Shown here in pieces: positions 31,480-39,608 of a stretch of 50,619 nucleotides of DNA. The first letter of the stretch is position 1. Each line of letters starts with the position of its first letter. The DNA lies in NCBI GenBank assembly GCA_041658705.1, contig JBAZZT010000009.1:1-50619 (forward strand), given 5' to 3'. A program made the position numbers and the translations under genes. Origin of the DNA: CAIKNB01 sp041658705. Its GTDB lineage: Bacteria > Patescibacteriota > Patescibacteriia > 2-12-FULL-60-25. The notes under the pieces are model-generated. The model saw nothing but the letters and a program-made list of their open reading frames with translations, had not been told where the DNA came from and did not search any database.

Positions 31480-31743
31480 TCAGGTCTGGCTTTTTGCTGA
31501 CGGTCGCGACGGATTCACGAATAACGGCCGACCGCCCAGGTTTTTTCCGTTGAACAAGGAAATCGCTTCGTCCGCCGAGGCCTGGTCGGCCATCTCGACG
31601 AAGGCAAAACCGCGCGGACGTTTAGTCTGATGGTCCAAAGGAATCATGACTGACACGACTTCACCGGCTTGGGAAAAAGATGAGCGCAATTCACCCTCCG
31701 ACATGCGATAAGGGACGCCGCCCACGAAGAGTCTGGCTGACAT
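31480..31743 (-). CDS. RRM-type RNA-binding protein
   Basis: An 87-residue single-domain protein with the RNA recognition motif: RNP2 LFVGGV at residues 5-10 and RNP1 RGFAFVEM at 44-51. The aromatic residues at the usual RNA-stacking positions are present (Phe6; Phe46 and Phe48). Length and arrangement match the small bacterial RRM proteins common in cyanobacteria and several other phyla, which bind single-stranded RNA and affect stability or cold response. The gene stands alone. RNA targets unknown. Confidence 0.93.
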   Translation of the reverse strand: MSARLFVGGVPYRMSEGELRSSFSQAGEVVSVMIPLDHQTKRPRGFAFVEMADQASADEAISLFNGKNLGGRPLFVNPSRPSAKSQT

Positions 31744-32044
31744 GGTTATTAAGGTTAAGAATAAGTAGCGGACGACGCGACTCTGGCGTCTCGACGAGGG
31801 CCGTCAGGGCGCAGCGCCCGCTTATTTATCGCTAACATGAATAGAGCGCAGTGAGAATACCTCTACGGCCTGTGGATACGCCTCCTATATATACGCCGTC
31901 TATCTCCGCGCCATCTTTTTTTCCGCTGAATGCACGATGAAAGCAGATGTGCGCTGCACGAGTGCGGAAAAAAGCGCAGCACATAGAATTTTTTATTCCG
32001 CGACGCCTGACCGCATACCCCTTGACAAGCCCGCAGAATATATT
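31744..32044. other. Intergenic region before the polylysine peptide
   Basis: No protein gene seen. The left part carries the upstream region of the RRM gene. A GGGCGCAGCGCCC palindrome lies near 31807, and an imperfect hairpin near 31946-31985 (TGTGCGCTGCAC with GCGCAGCACA). Two TTGACA boxes occur at 32021 and 32045. Confidence 0.4.
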
Positions 32045-32074
32045 TGACAGTTAAAAAATGTGATATACTGGAAG
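32045..32074 (+). promoter_or_regulatory. Putative promoter of the polylysine peptide gene
   Basis: TTGACA near 32045 is followed by an A-rich spacer and TATACT at 32065-32070, a spacing of about 14 bases, shorter than usual. The leader to the ATG is roughly 90 bases and contains a possible hairpin (GTTGCGCGGAAC region). Confidence 0.4.
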
Positions 32075-32164
32075 CATGTTTTGAGATTGCGTGTCGTGCG
32101 CAAGCTCGACATCGATTCCGCCGTTGCGCGGAACGAACCCACACTGAAAGGAGGTCGATTCACC

Positions 32165-32221
32165 ATGGCAAAGAAGAAAGCCAAGAAGAAGGCAAAGAAG
32201 GCTACCAAGAAGAAGAAATAG
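32165..32221 (+). CDS. 18-residue polylysine/alanine peptide
   Basis: The predicted peptide is MAKKKAKKKAKKATKKKK, 13 Lys of 18. A near-perfect ribosome site (AAAGGAGG) sits 11 bases before the ATG, and a strong terminator follows 13 bases after the stop, so it is a genuine compact gene. The KKAKKA pattern is that of histone H1-like tails, and the size recalls the tiny basic ribosomal protein Thx, although the sequence differs. It could bind nucleic acid or the ribosome. Too short for confident homology. Confidence 0.7.
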   Translation: MAKKKAKKKAKKATKKKK

Positions 32222-32234
32222 TTCAGGAGGAAGA

Positions 32235-32263
32235 CATCCCGGCAAAAACCGGGATGTTTTTTT
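32235..32263 (+). terminator. Terminator of the polylysine peptide gene
   Basis: CATCCCGG pairs with CCGGGATG (loop CAAAAA), followed by TTTTTTTA. Confidence 0.9.
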
Positions 32264-32285
32264 AGGATTTTTTTGTCTGCTTATC

Positions 32286-33530
32286 TCAAAGTAATTCCGC
32301 TTGGCGATCTTTCTTCACGCCTTTGATTTTTACCTGGCCGTACTCGCCGTCGTATCCCGGTCGGATGTCGACCTGACCGTTGCGCATGTTGAGGACGGAG
32401 GAGGCGATTTCCGGACCGGCCAGGGCCGCGATTTCCGGGCCCGCCAGCTCAAGCAATATCCCCAGTTCAGTGCGTTCTTGGGCGACCAAGCGTTCCATAA
32501 TCAGGGCTACTTTTTTGGAGGTTTTGCCGCATTCCACGGCGTCCGCCACCAGCTCCGCCAAGGGCACGATGGAGCGGAAAGGCACGGCCTGGGGCGGTCG
32601 CGTACCCGCAGGTCGATCGGACAGTTCGTCTACCCGATAGAGCACGCCGACGGTCAGCGGTTTTCCGCATTTCGGACACAGCCCGCCCAAGCGGCGGGTT
32701 TCTTCGGGCAAACACCAAAAATCACAATTGCGATGGCCGTCCGCATGGTACATGCCTTCTTCCGGAAAAAATTCCAGCGTCTCGATGAATCTGCTCCGAT
32801 CTTTTTCAATCAAAATCCTGCGCAGTTCCGAATACGACGGCGCTGCCATCTCGAAGACGTTGGCCTCGCGCGCCAGCTTGGCGCACGAGTGCGCGTCGGA
32901 ATTTGAGATGAGCAAGATATCGTCCAGCGCGGAGATGCGCCAGTTCATGGCCGGGTCCGAGGACAAGCCGGTCTCGATGGCGTGGATGTGCGGCGCGAGT
33001 TCGCCAAAACATTCTTCAATGGAATCGAAGCCGGATTTTGATCCGAAGATCGAAAACCACGGTGTCCAAGCATGCGCCGGGATGAGCAAGCATTCGGGCG
33101 AAGCATCCAAGACTAGTTTCAACAGTTCTTGCGAATCGAGTCCGATGATAGGACGGCCGTCGCTCTTTAGGTTGCACTTGCGTGCTTCGAGGGAGCTGAT
33201 GAGTTTTTCCAAGGCTTCGAGCGAAGGGAAGAGGACGACGTGATGCAGGCGGCGCGTCTTGCCGCCGCGCGAATAGATGCAGGATATTTCGGTCGACAGG
33301 ACGAAGCGGACGGGCGACGGGCTGGCGCGCAGCTTGAACAGCCCCGCTTCATCGGCCGGGGCTAGTTTCTCCTTGATTTCATTCAGCCAACCCGGATGCA
33401 AGGCGTCGCCGGTTGCCACCCAATTCAGGCCCTTTTTGGCCGCAGCTTGCGCGATATTCTCGAATACCAGGTCCGGCGAACAGGCCCGCGACCATTTTGA
33501 ATGGATATGCAAATCGGCGATGATGCGCAT
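32286..33530 (-). CDS. PHP-domain protein, endonuclease Q-like
   Basis: A 414-residue protein with an N-terminal PHP metal-dependent domain: ADLHIHSKWSRACSPD (residues 5-20), ATGDALHPGW, STEISCIY, LIPAHAWTPWF, ALETGLSSD-type HAIETGLSSD and SNSDAHS supply the His/Asp/Glu ligands. A zinc-finger region follows (CDFWCLP...CPKCGKPL, residues 264-290), then a helical C terminus. This order matches endonuclease Q, which cuts 5' of uracil, hypoxanthine and abasic sites in DNA and is best known in Thermococcales and some bacteria. The frame is longer upstream, but 33530 fits both the family start and a leaderless promoter. Activity is inferred. Confidence 0.82.
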   Translation of the reverse strand: MRIIADLHIHSKWSRACSPDLVFENIAQAAAKKGLNWVATGDALHPGWLNEIKEKLAPADEAGLFKLRASPSPVRFVLSTEISCIYSRGGKTRRLHHVVLFPSLEALEKLISSLEARKCNLKSDGRPIIGLDSQELLKLVLDASPECLLIPAHAWTPWFSIFGSKSGFDSIEECFGELAPHIHAIETGLSSDPAMNWRISALDDILLISNSDAHSCAKLAREANVFEMAAPSYSELRRILIEKDRSRFIETLEFFPEEGMYHADGHRNCDFWCLPEETRRLGGLCPKCGKPLTVGVLYRVDELSDRPAGTRPPQAVPFRSIVPLAELVADAVECGKTSKKVALIMERLVAQERTELGILLELAGPEIAALAGPEIASSVLNMRNGQVDIRPGYDGEYGQVKIKGVKKDRQAELL

Positions 33531-33537
33531 GGCCTGA

Positions 33538-33566
33538 AGCATACAGGCAGAAAACTTAAAGTTCAA
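33538..33566 (-). promoter_or_regulatory. Promoter of the EndoQ-like gene (leaderless)
   Basis: On the minus strand TTGAAC (33561-33566), 17 bases, TATGCT (33538-33543), seven bases, ATG 33530. Confidence 0.6.
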
Positions 33567-33990
33567 AACTCGAAAAATAGTAATCAGCTTGCGGGCAATC
33601 CCGCTGCGCCATGATTTAAAACCCGACTGTCATCCTGAGCCCCGCACCGTGTCACGTTCTACGTGATCGAGTGCGGGATAAACTCCGCGCCAGCGCACTT
33701 TCCTCCTGTCATCCTGAGCGGAGCAGCAGCGCAGCCGAAGGACCTTTTTAAGTAACGTCTGAATCGACCGAATCCAGGTAGGGGCGAATGATTATTCGCC
33801 CCTACGGATGCGCCAGCGTTTTGTTCAGGACACGTCTTTCGCGAACGACGGCCTGTCCAAGAAACATGATGCGGCCGTAGAGGCGAATGATTATTCGCCC
33901 CTACCGATTGGCTGATAAAGGTCCTTCGACAAGCTCAGGATGACAGTATTTTTTCAAGTTGCGCTCGAGATGATATTTGTTTTGATTCAA
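33567..33990. repeat. Repeat cluster between EndoQ-like gene and pilus operon
   Basis: No gene. The stretch contains GTCATCCTGAGCCCCGCACC with an inner TCACGTTCTACGTGA palindrome (33629-33685), GTCATCCTGAGCGGAGCAGC...GAAGGACCTTT (33706-33750), two GGGGCGAATGATTATTCGCC hairpins (33779-33806 and 33876-33904) and AAGGTCCTTCGACAAGCTCA.GATGACA (33918-33948). Confidence 0.8.
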
Positions 33991-33995
33991 AACAA

Positions 33996-34024
33996 AAGAG
34001 CCTCGGAAAATCCGAGGCTCTTTC
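33996..34024. terminator. Terminator of the pilus operon
   Basis: AGAGCCTCGGA and TCCGAGGCTCT pair around AAA, flanked by A and T runs, downstream of the major pilin gene. Confidence 0.85.
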
Positions 34025-34036
34025 TGTTTTCAGACT

Positions 34037-34483
34037 TTAGCGCGTGACCGAGATGGTCTCGCTGTTCTCCGCTGCCGGTGCGCTCACCGTGACGCGGCCG
34101 TTGGCGTTCTTGGACACATCGTAGCCCGAGAAAGGCGTGGGGGAGCTCGTGGGATCCGTGGGCATCGAACCGATGTAGGTCTGGTTGAGAGTCAAGACCG
34201 AGAGATCGATACATGAGGTCGAAGACACTCCGGTTTGGCAGATGTCTGTGATCGTGGTCGTGATCGTGGCCGGGAGAGTACCGCGGTTGTCCACTTGGTA
34301 CTGGCTGATGGCGTTAACGATGGCATTCACGTTGCTCCGTCGTTGCGCGTTGTTGGACTGGGCGATCTGGCGCGCTGGGTTAATGGCGATTATCACGATG
34401 GCTGCCAGGATCGCGATGATGGCGATGACCAGCAGTACTTCGATCAGGGTAAAGCCTTTTTTGAGGCTTTGATTCTTGACCAT
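34037..34483 (-). CDS. Type IV major pilin-like prepilin
   Basis: A 148-residue prepilin. The leader MVKNQSLKKG ends in Gly before FTLIEVLLVIAIIAILAAIV, with Glu at mature position 5: the classical type III signal cut by PilD and the hydrophobic helix that packs in the fibre core. The globular part has two Cys (ICQTGVSSTSC) and a Thr/Ser-rich tail with a PFSGYDVS motif. The last gene of the operon, 41 bases after pilM, before a strong terminator. It resembles PilA/PulG-type major subunits; its abundance is inferred from position. Confidence 0.9.
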   Translation of the reverse strand: MVKNQSLKKGFTLIEVLLVIAIIAILAAIVIIAINPARQIAQSNNAQRRSNVNAIVNAISQYQVDNRGTLPATITTTITDICQTGVSSTSCIDLSVLTLNQTYIGSMPTDPTSSPTPFSGYDVSKNANGRVTVSAPAAENSETISVTR

Positions 34484-34524
34484 AAAAAAAGATTAAGAAA
34501 ATTAGTGGTTGGAGTATACCATTA

Positions 34525-35583
34525 TTACGGATTGGCGTTAAGTATGAAGTTCAGTCCGCCCGACAGCTTGCTTCCGCGCAAAGCCGAGCCCGTCACCACA
34601 CTCAATTCAGTCGGATTGATGCCCTCCAGTTTAAGCGGGATGACGGCTTGTTCCGTCGGCAGTTTCAGGGTTTTTCCCATGTATTCGCCCAAACCGGGCA
34701 TCTGGGACATGCCGCCGCACAAGATGATTTTGACCACCTTGTTGCCGGTCAGGCGCTCGACATAGGCTCGGGCCTGTTCGAACTCTTTGACGATCGGCTG
34801 CAGGAAGACTTCCGCACAGGTTCCGACCTCTTTATCGTTGAAACCTTTTTCGCATTTGCGCAGTTCGGCCGCGTCATCGAATATCTTGAGCTCCTTGGCC
34901 ACGGCTTGGGTCAAGATCAGGCCGCCGGTCTCATGCGTCAGTGACAGCTCGATACCTTCGGCATCCACGAACAAAGTGCTGCTGTAGCTGCCGCCGAAAT
35001 CGATCAGCGCATAGGCTTTGCCCGGTTCGATGCTGTGTTGCGGCGCGATGGAGCGGGTCAGCGCCGACGACTCCGGCTCCAGCGCGACGAGGTGCAGGCC
35101 AGCCAGGGCCAGCGTATGTTCATACGCTTCGACGACTTCCGCGGACGCGGCGGCGAACAAGATGTTCTTCAGTTCTCCGCTGGCGTTCAAGACGGTATAG
35201 TCCCAGGCCATGTCGGACAGCCCGAACGGGATGGTCATCTCGACTTGGCGCAGCAGCTCTTTTTCCAGCGCTTCTTTCTCCAACTCGCGCGGCAAGTGGA
35301 AGTGATGCAGAAAAGTCTGCGCCTCGGGCAGCTCGGCCACCACTTTTTTGCTCAACGGGCGGCGCGGCTGGGCGTGCTCGTACGTGTCCTGGATGAGTTC
35401 GGCCAAGAAGTTTTGGTCGCGGATGAGGCCGTGCTCCATGATGCCCTCCGGTATCTTGACGCTTTTGAAGGAGGTGGCGCTGCAGTTTTTGCCGCGGATG
35501 CGCACTTCGAGCAGGCGCAATTTGAGGTCGGAAAAGTCTAAGGCAAAAGCTTGGGGTCGGCTGAAATGAAAGAAATTCCACAT
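34525..35583 (-). CDS. pilM: Type IV pilus assembly protein PilM
   Basis: A 352-residue actin-like ATPase-fold protein. Motifs are ALDFSDLKLRLLEV (residues 13-26, phosphate 1), KKVVAELPEAQTFLHHFHLP, YALIDFGGSYSSTLFVDAEG near 188 (phosphate 2) and KIILCGGMSQMPGLGEYM near 285 (adenosine region). PilM forms a cytoplasmic ring that binds the N terminus of PilN and couples the inner-membrane platform to PilB and PilC. No pilN or pilO follows here, which is unusual; they may be elsewhere. Confidence 0.92.
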   Translation of the reverse strand: MWNFFHFSRPQAFALDFSDLKLRLLEVRIRGKNCSATSFKSVKIPEGIMEHGLIRDQNFLAELIQDTYEHAQPRRPLSKKVVAELPEAQTFLHHFHLPRELEKEALEKELLRQVEMTIPFGLSDMAWDYTVLNASGELKNILFAAASAEVVEAYEHTLALAGLHLVALEPESSALTRSIAPQHSIEPGKAYALIDFGGSYSSTLFVDAEGIELSLTHETGGLILTQAVAKELKIFDDAAELRKCEKGFNDKEVGTCAEVFLQPIVKEFEQARAYVERLTGNKVVKIILCGGMSQMPGLGEYMGKTLKLPTEQAVIPLKLEGINPTELSVVTGSALRGSKLSGGLNFILNANP

Positions 35584-35587
35584 AGTT

Positions 35588-35980
35588 TTAGAAGGTTACT
35601 TCTTGCCAAGAGCGGATTGACATCGTGGGATTGACGGTTGCGATGTCCACGTAGATTTTCCTGGCCGCGCCGCCGACCGTGCTGGTTGTGGTGATGGTGC
35701 GATTGGCATCACCCGATCCAGTCACGGACAAGACGCGGCAATCATCCAGACCCAAACGGAAAGTCTCGTTTCCGGCGTAAGCAGTCGAGTCTTTTAGTTT
35801 GATTAAAGCGTGTTCAGCGCAAGCCGCCGCCGCCGCTTGGGCGCGCAAGGTGTAATCCTCGAGCTGCGACACCTGGCTGCTTGAGATCGAACGGTTCAAG
35901 AGCCCGGTGACTATCACCAGTCCGATGGCCGTGAGTATCAAGACGGAGATCAAAGCGATATAACCAGGGTGTTTTTTCAT
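35588..35980 (-). CDS. PilX-like minor pilus protein
   Basis: A 130-residue protein with one N-terminal hydrophobic helix (GYIALISVLILTAIGLVIVTGLL) after MKKHP. It lacks the FTLIE processing site, as in PilX-type proteins, which begin with a similar helix. The remainder is Thr/Ser-rich with a pair of Cys (AAACAEHALI, DDCRVL). Its start overlaps the stop of the upstream prepilin gene by four bases, and pilM begins four bases after its stop. Probably a minor component of the pilus initiation complex. Confidence 0.7.
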   Translation of the reverse strand: MKKHPGYIALISVLILTAIGLVIVTGLLNRSISSSQVSQLEDYTLRAQAAAAACAEHALIKLKDSTAYAGNETFRLGLDDCRVLSVTGSGDANRTITTTSTVGGAARKIYVDIATVNPTMSIRSWQEVTF

Positions 35981-36477
35981 AGGCTGGTCCGTATAGCCGC
36001 CGAGCCGCGGTAGATTTGGCCGTAGTCGAAGTCTGGGTTAGCGCTCGGATTGGTGCTGCTCACCGTGAATTCCAGATGGATTGTCGCCGGATCTCCGGCC
36101 AAAGCCAAATTCCTGAAGACGAGGTCCGAGATAGTGACGCCGCTCGAAGTGAGGGAACTTGAGGCGCTCGCACCTTCCTTTATCTCAAGCACACCGTCAC
36201 GCACGCCGAAGGTGCTGGTCGTGCCTGACGCCACGATGATCAGGAAAGAGCTGGTGGTCCCGGCTGCGGGGAGGGTCACGCTGCTGGCGTTGATGGTGCG
36301 CGTCATGATCGTCTGCATCGCCGCGCGGCCGTTGCGCTCCACTTCCTCGACGGCTTCGATGCGGCTTTTCCCGCTCATCAGAACCAGCATGATCACCGTG
36401 GCTGAAAGCAGAAAGATCGCCACGATAGCGACGTAGATGAGATATTCGATCAGAGTGAAACCGTTTTGTTTCGACAT
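35977..36477 (-). CDS. PilW-like minor prepilin
   Basis: A 166-residue prepilin, leader MSKQNG before FTLIEYLIYVAIVAIFLLSATVIML, with Glu at +5. The globular part is rich in Ser, Thr and Gly (TTSSFLIIVASGTTSTFGVRD), with strands at the C terminus. A TTG two codons upstream (36483) is an alternative start, but ATG 36477 gives the usual short basic leader. It lies two bases after the stop of the propeller-bearing prepilin. Likely part of the tip-priming complex with the other minor pilins. Confidence 0.82.
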   Translation of the reverse strand: MSKQNGFTLIEYLIYVAIVAIFLLSATVIMLVLMSGKSRIEAVEEVERNGRAAMQTIMTRTINASSVTLPAAGTTSSFLIIVASGTTSTFGVRDGVLEIKEGASASSSLTSSGVTISDLVFRNLALAGDPATIHLEFTVSSTNPSANPDFDYGQIYRGSAAIRTSL

Positions 36478-36479
36478 AT

Positions 36480-37913
36480 TCAATTGCCGGCTTGGAGGAT
36501 GACGAGTCCCGTCGCGGCATTATCCGTCCCGACGTAAACCGTGTTGGTGGTATTCACGATGTCGATGACATGACCCTGCAGATCCAGGTAGCTGAAGATT
36601 CGAGGATCGGCCAAGTTGGTCAGGTCGATGGTCATGAAGTCATGGCTGGATGATGATGTCCCGATAAATGCCAAGTTGTTGTTCTCGCCGTTGACCGGGA
36701 CTTTCATGGCGATGGCGTTGATGTCGGCGCCGATTTCCATAGTACCCAAGGCTGAAGGCGCCAGGGGATTGGCGATGTTATAGACGTAGAATTCCGGAGC
36801 GCTGTTGCGGCTCGTCGAACCCACCAGAGCCGTAGTCCCGGTGACGGCCAGGACTTGAGCGTCTTCCAACCCGACCATGTCCGCCGAACCGCCCACCGCC
36901 AGGTTGGCTGGGTTCGAGGTATTCACGATCTGGAATTCCTGCAGGTTATTGCCGCTGGTGATGAAGGCGAACGGCGGAGAACCGTCTTTCACGACTACGT
37001 CATAGCCGCCGCCGCCCAAGTTCAGACCCCCGAGTTTGACCGGATGAACGGGATCGGTGATGTCGTAGATGAAATAGGTGGCTTGTCCGCCTTGCGGTCC
37101 TCTGACCACATGCAGCAAATTTCCGTTGATTGCGAGACCGTGGATGTCTTCGCTGCCGGTGATCTTTATCGTGCCTTCCGCGAAAGGATGGGTGGAAGAT
37201 GCGACGTCGACGATGTCTATCTCGGATGGATTGTGGCCGCCCGCGCCCAGGTAGGCGGTGTCGCCCGTGACGCGGACCGAGTACAGCTCCTCATCCAGCG
37301 AGAGTTGGCTCAACAGGATCGGATTGGTTTCGTTCGTGATGTCGTAAACCAATAACCACGAATCATCATGCGTCACGGCCGTGGTGATATACAGACGATT
37401 GTCTTTGATGAACATGGAGGTGATGCCGGCGATGGTCCGCGTCGAAGTGACCACGACCGGATCCGTCCAGGGTGCGCCGGCCGTGATCTTGCGCCAATTG
37501 GTCAGGATGGTGGCAAAAGTCGTGCTGGCTTGGTCGGTCGGCGTAAAATTCCAAGTCACGGTCGTAGTCACGGCGGCGCGATCCGCGTCCAACAGGTTTA
37601 TCTCCACTTGCCGTGTGTAGAAGCCTTGCGTATCACTCGCGCTCGACAAAGCCCATCTGCCGCCTGTCGTGGTCAAACCCCACGTCCCGTTGGACAGACT
37701 CGAAAAGTTGTCGTCGCGGATGGCGCGCAAAGCCTCGATTCCCTCCAGGGCCAGTTGGTTGCCGCTGGCTCGTTCAGCGCTGGCGCGGCCGGTGTTCAAG
37801 GCGTTCAAATACATGATCCAAATGACCGACAGTCCCACCGTAAAAATCGTCATGGCGAGCAGGACTTCGATCAAGCTTTGTCCGTTGGGGAATTTTTTTA
37901 AGCGGCGAGGCAT
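36480..37913 (-). CDS. Minor prepilin (PilV-like) fused to a beta-propeller
   Basis: A 477-residue protein, three times the length of a normal minor pilin. It starts with leader MPRRLKKFPNG before QSLIEVLLAMTIFTVGLSVIW (Glu at +5) and a pilin body to about residue 165. The rest consists of about six repeats of roughly 45 residues of LVIVD type, each with a strand, a D(I/V)TNxxNP turn and a Y(V/L)xxG turn, for example YDITNETNPILLSQL, IVDVASSTHPFAEG, YDITDPVHPVKLGG, IVNTSNPANL and IDLTNLADPRIFS. This suggests a seven-bladed-type propeller displayed at the pilus tip, probably for adhesion or sensing. Confidence 0.85.
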   Translation of the reverse strand: MPRRLKKFPNGQSLIEVLLAMTIFTVGLSVIWIMYLNALNTGRASAERASGNQLALEGIEALRAIRDDNFSSLSNGTWGLTTTGGRWALSSASDTQGFYTRQVEINLLDADRAAVTTTVTWNFTPTDQASTTFATILTNWRKITAGAPWTDPVVVTSTRTIAGITSMFIKDNRLYITTAVTHDDSWLLVYDITNETNPILLSQLSLDEELYSVRVTGDTAYLGAGGHNPSEIDIVDVASSTHPFAEGTIKITGSEDIHGLAINGNLLHVVRGPQGGQATYFIYDITDPVHPVKLGGLNLGGGGYDVVVKDGSPPFAFITSGNNLQEFQIVNTSNPANLAVGGSADMVGLEDAQVLAVTGTTALVGSTSRNSAPEFYVYNIANPLAPSALGTMEIGADINAIAMKVPVNGENNNLAFIGTSSSSHDFMTIDLTNLADPRIFSYLDLQGHVIDIVNTTNTVYVGTDNAATGLVILQAGN

Positions 37914-37914
37914 A

Positions 37915-38427
37915 TCATCTTAGATCGACCGTGCCATAAGAGTTCAACGAGACTTGTCGGCTCCAGTCAAGGTAATTCATGGTCCAGTCACCGCTGAAAG
38001 TCGAAGTGCCGTAGAGCCGGGAGAAGGTGACTTCGGTGGTCGTGGCTTGGAGCGTGACCGTGGATGGATATTCGACGATTTCATCCGCCGCTTGGTTGCG
38101 TGCGGCGTAGGAGGCGCCCTCGAACAGGATGAAAGACGAAGACGCGCTCATGATTTTGAGGCCGTGCGCGGCGCTGTGCACGTCCGCCACGGCTTGCGTA
38201 CGCGTTCGGCGCAGGCTGTCCATCAAGCTGCGCGCCGTATCATCCACCAGCGTAGCGCGGTATTGATTCAGCGCCGCCGGCAGCATCAAGCCCATGAGGA
38301 TGAAGCTGATGGCTAAAACCAAAAGCATTTCGATGAGCGTAAAGCCGGAGCGCGAATGACGACTTTCGACTTTCGACTTTCGACATTCGATTTTATTACT
38401 TCGGGTGGATGCTGCTGGTGAGTTCAT
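37915..38427 (-). CDS. GspH/FimT-like minor prepilin
   Basis: A 170-residue prepilin with FTLIEMLLVLAISFILMGLML preceded by an unusually long 28-residue leader, MNSPAASTRSNKIECRKSKV and then ESRHSRSG. The only in-frame ATG (38427) overlaps the last 32 bases of pilC, and the leader is translated partly from TCGAAAG word repeats that look intergenic elsewhere, so the leader may have grown by repeat insertion. The C-terminal part has a GspH-like body (SLMDSLRRTRTQAVADVHSA, then a WTMNYLDWSRQVSL end). Confidence 0.8.
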   Translation of the reverse strand: MNSPAASTRSNKIECRKSKVESRHSRSGFTLIEMLLVLAISFILMGLMLPAALNQYRATLVDDTARSLMDSLRRTRTQAVADVHSAAHGLKIMSASSSFILFEGASYAARNQAADEIVEYPSTVTLQATTTEVTFSRLYGTSTFSGDWTMNYLDWSRQVSLNSYGTVDLR

Positions 38428-39466
38428 AGATCGGCGAGATGATGGCCAGGGCGATGAACAGGACGATGGCCCCGATGACCAGCAGGATGAACGGCTCCAT
38501 GTAGGTCGGGAGGCGTTTGGTCTGGACGTCGACTTCGTTGTCGTAATAAGTCGCGAGATAAGACATGGAGTCATCTAACTTGCCGCTGCTTTCGCCGACG
38601 GCCAGGATCGAAATCACGTTTTGAGGGAAATAACTCGGATATTTCTTGAGCACGGTCGAGAGCGGGATGCCGGTGGCCATGCGGTTAGCTGCGCGCGCCA
38701 AGGCGTTCCGATAGCGGACGTTGGTCATGGCATCAGAGGTCGCGATGAGCGCCTCTTTGATGGTCAGACCGCTGTGGAAGAGCGTGCCGAAGAGCTGGCT
38801 GAAGATCGCCAGCTGGTAGTTGCGGGCTAAACTGCCGATGAAAGGTATGCGCAAGGTCACGCTGTGGATGACCCAGCGGATCGGTCCGATCTTGGCTATG
38901 ATGAGCAAGGCGATGATGCTGCCCGCAGCGCCCAAGAGCGCGTAAATCCCGTGTTTCTGGAAGAATAGCGACATGGCGAGCAGCATGCGCGAGGCCAGCG
39001 GCAGGTTGACGCCCATGCTTTTGAACAGCGGGATGAGCTTGGGCAGGATGACCATGGCGATGCCGCCGCCCACGATGAAAGCCATGACCAGCACGATCTC
39101 GGGATAGAGCAGCGCGGATTGGATGCGCTGTTTCAGGTCGCGCGAGCGCATCAGGAGCTGGGCCACGTAATTGAGGTTGGCTTCGAGCGTGCCGTTGATC
39201 TCGCCGGCTTTGATGATATTGATCGACATCTCGCCCACGTAAGCTTGATAGGGCATCAAAGCGTCGGACAAGGTGCTGCCTTGTTCCATCTGGTGCTTGG
39301 TATGCAGCAGGAATTTGCGGAAGATCGAGCTGCGCGTCTGTTCGCCCAAGACGCCCATGGCTTCATCCAGCGGGATGCCGCTGCGCGTCAACAGCGCGAG
39401 GTTCTTGAAGAACTCCACCAGTTCGCTCGAGAAAGCGGATTTGATTATCGGATTGGCTAGTTTCAT
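38396..39466 (-). CDS. pilC: Type IV pilus inner-membrane platform protein PilC
   Basis: A 356-residue protein with the duplicated GspF/PilC domain. Repeat 1 is about residues 13-135 (FFKNLALLTRSGIPLDEAMG, NIIKAGEINGTLEANLNYVA) and repeat 2 about 215-340 (FSQLFGTLFHSGLTIKEALI, VISILAVGESSGKLDDSMSYL). Three membrane helices lie near residues 120-140, 170-195 and 330-350. PilC is the rotor-like platform moved by PilB to extrude pilins. It lies between pilB and the minor prepilin genes. Confidence 0.93.
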   Translation of the reverse strand: MKLANPIIKSAFSSELVEFFKNLALLTRSGIPLDEAMGVLGEQTRSSIFRKFLLHTKHQMEQGSTLSDALMPYQAYVGEMSINIIKAGEINGTLEANLNYVAQLLMRSRDLKQRIQSALLYPEIVLVMAFIVGGGIAMVILPKLIPLFKSMGVNLPLASRMLLAMSLFFQKHGIYALLGAAGSIIALLIIAKIGPIRWVIHSVTLRIPFIGSLARNYQLAIFSQLFGTLFHSGLTIKEALIATSDAMTNVRYRNALARAANRMATGIPLSTVLKKYPSYFPQNVISILAVGESSGKLDDSMSYLATYYDNEVDVQTKRLPTYMEPFILLVIGAIVLFIALAIISPIYELTSSIHPK

Positions 39467-39608
39467 AGGTTAGACGGTAGAGAGTAGACGGTAGCCAGAA
39501 TGACTAATCGTTGACTGGGATTGTCATTGCGAGCGCATAGTCCTGAATGCGCGTGGCAATCTCCGGACTGGGACTTAGACATTAGAAATTAGTCATTAGA
39601 CATTCAGC
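39467..39608. repeat. Word repeats and GTCATTGCGAG element between pilB and pilC
   Basis: AGACGGTAGAGAGTAGACGG (39473-39494), then GTCATTGCGAGCGCATAG...GGCAATCTCCGG (39523-39567) and tandem TTAGACATTAGAAATTAGTC words (39574-39604). The operon is interrupted by 140 bases here but no terminator is obvious. Confidence 0.75.

Noticed and set aside
33567..33990. Repeat cluster considered as a CRISPR array
   Set aside because: The repeats are palindromes of different families at irregular spacing, without identical direct repeats or unique spacers of uniform length, and no cas genes are present.
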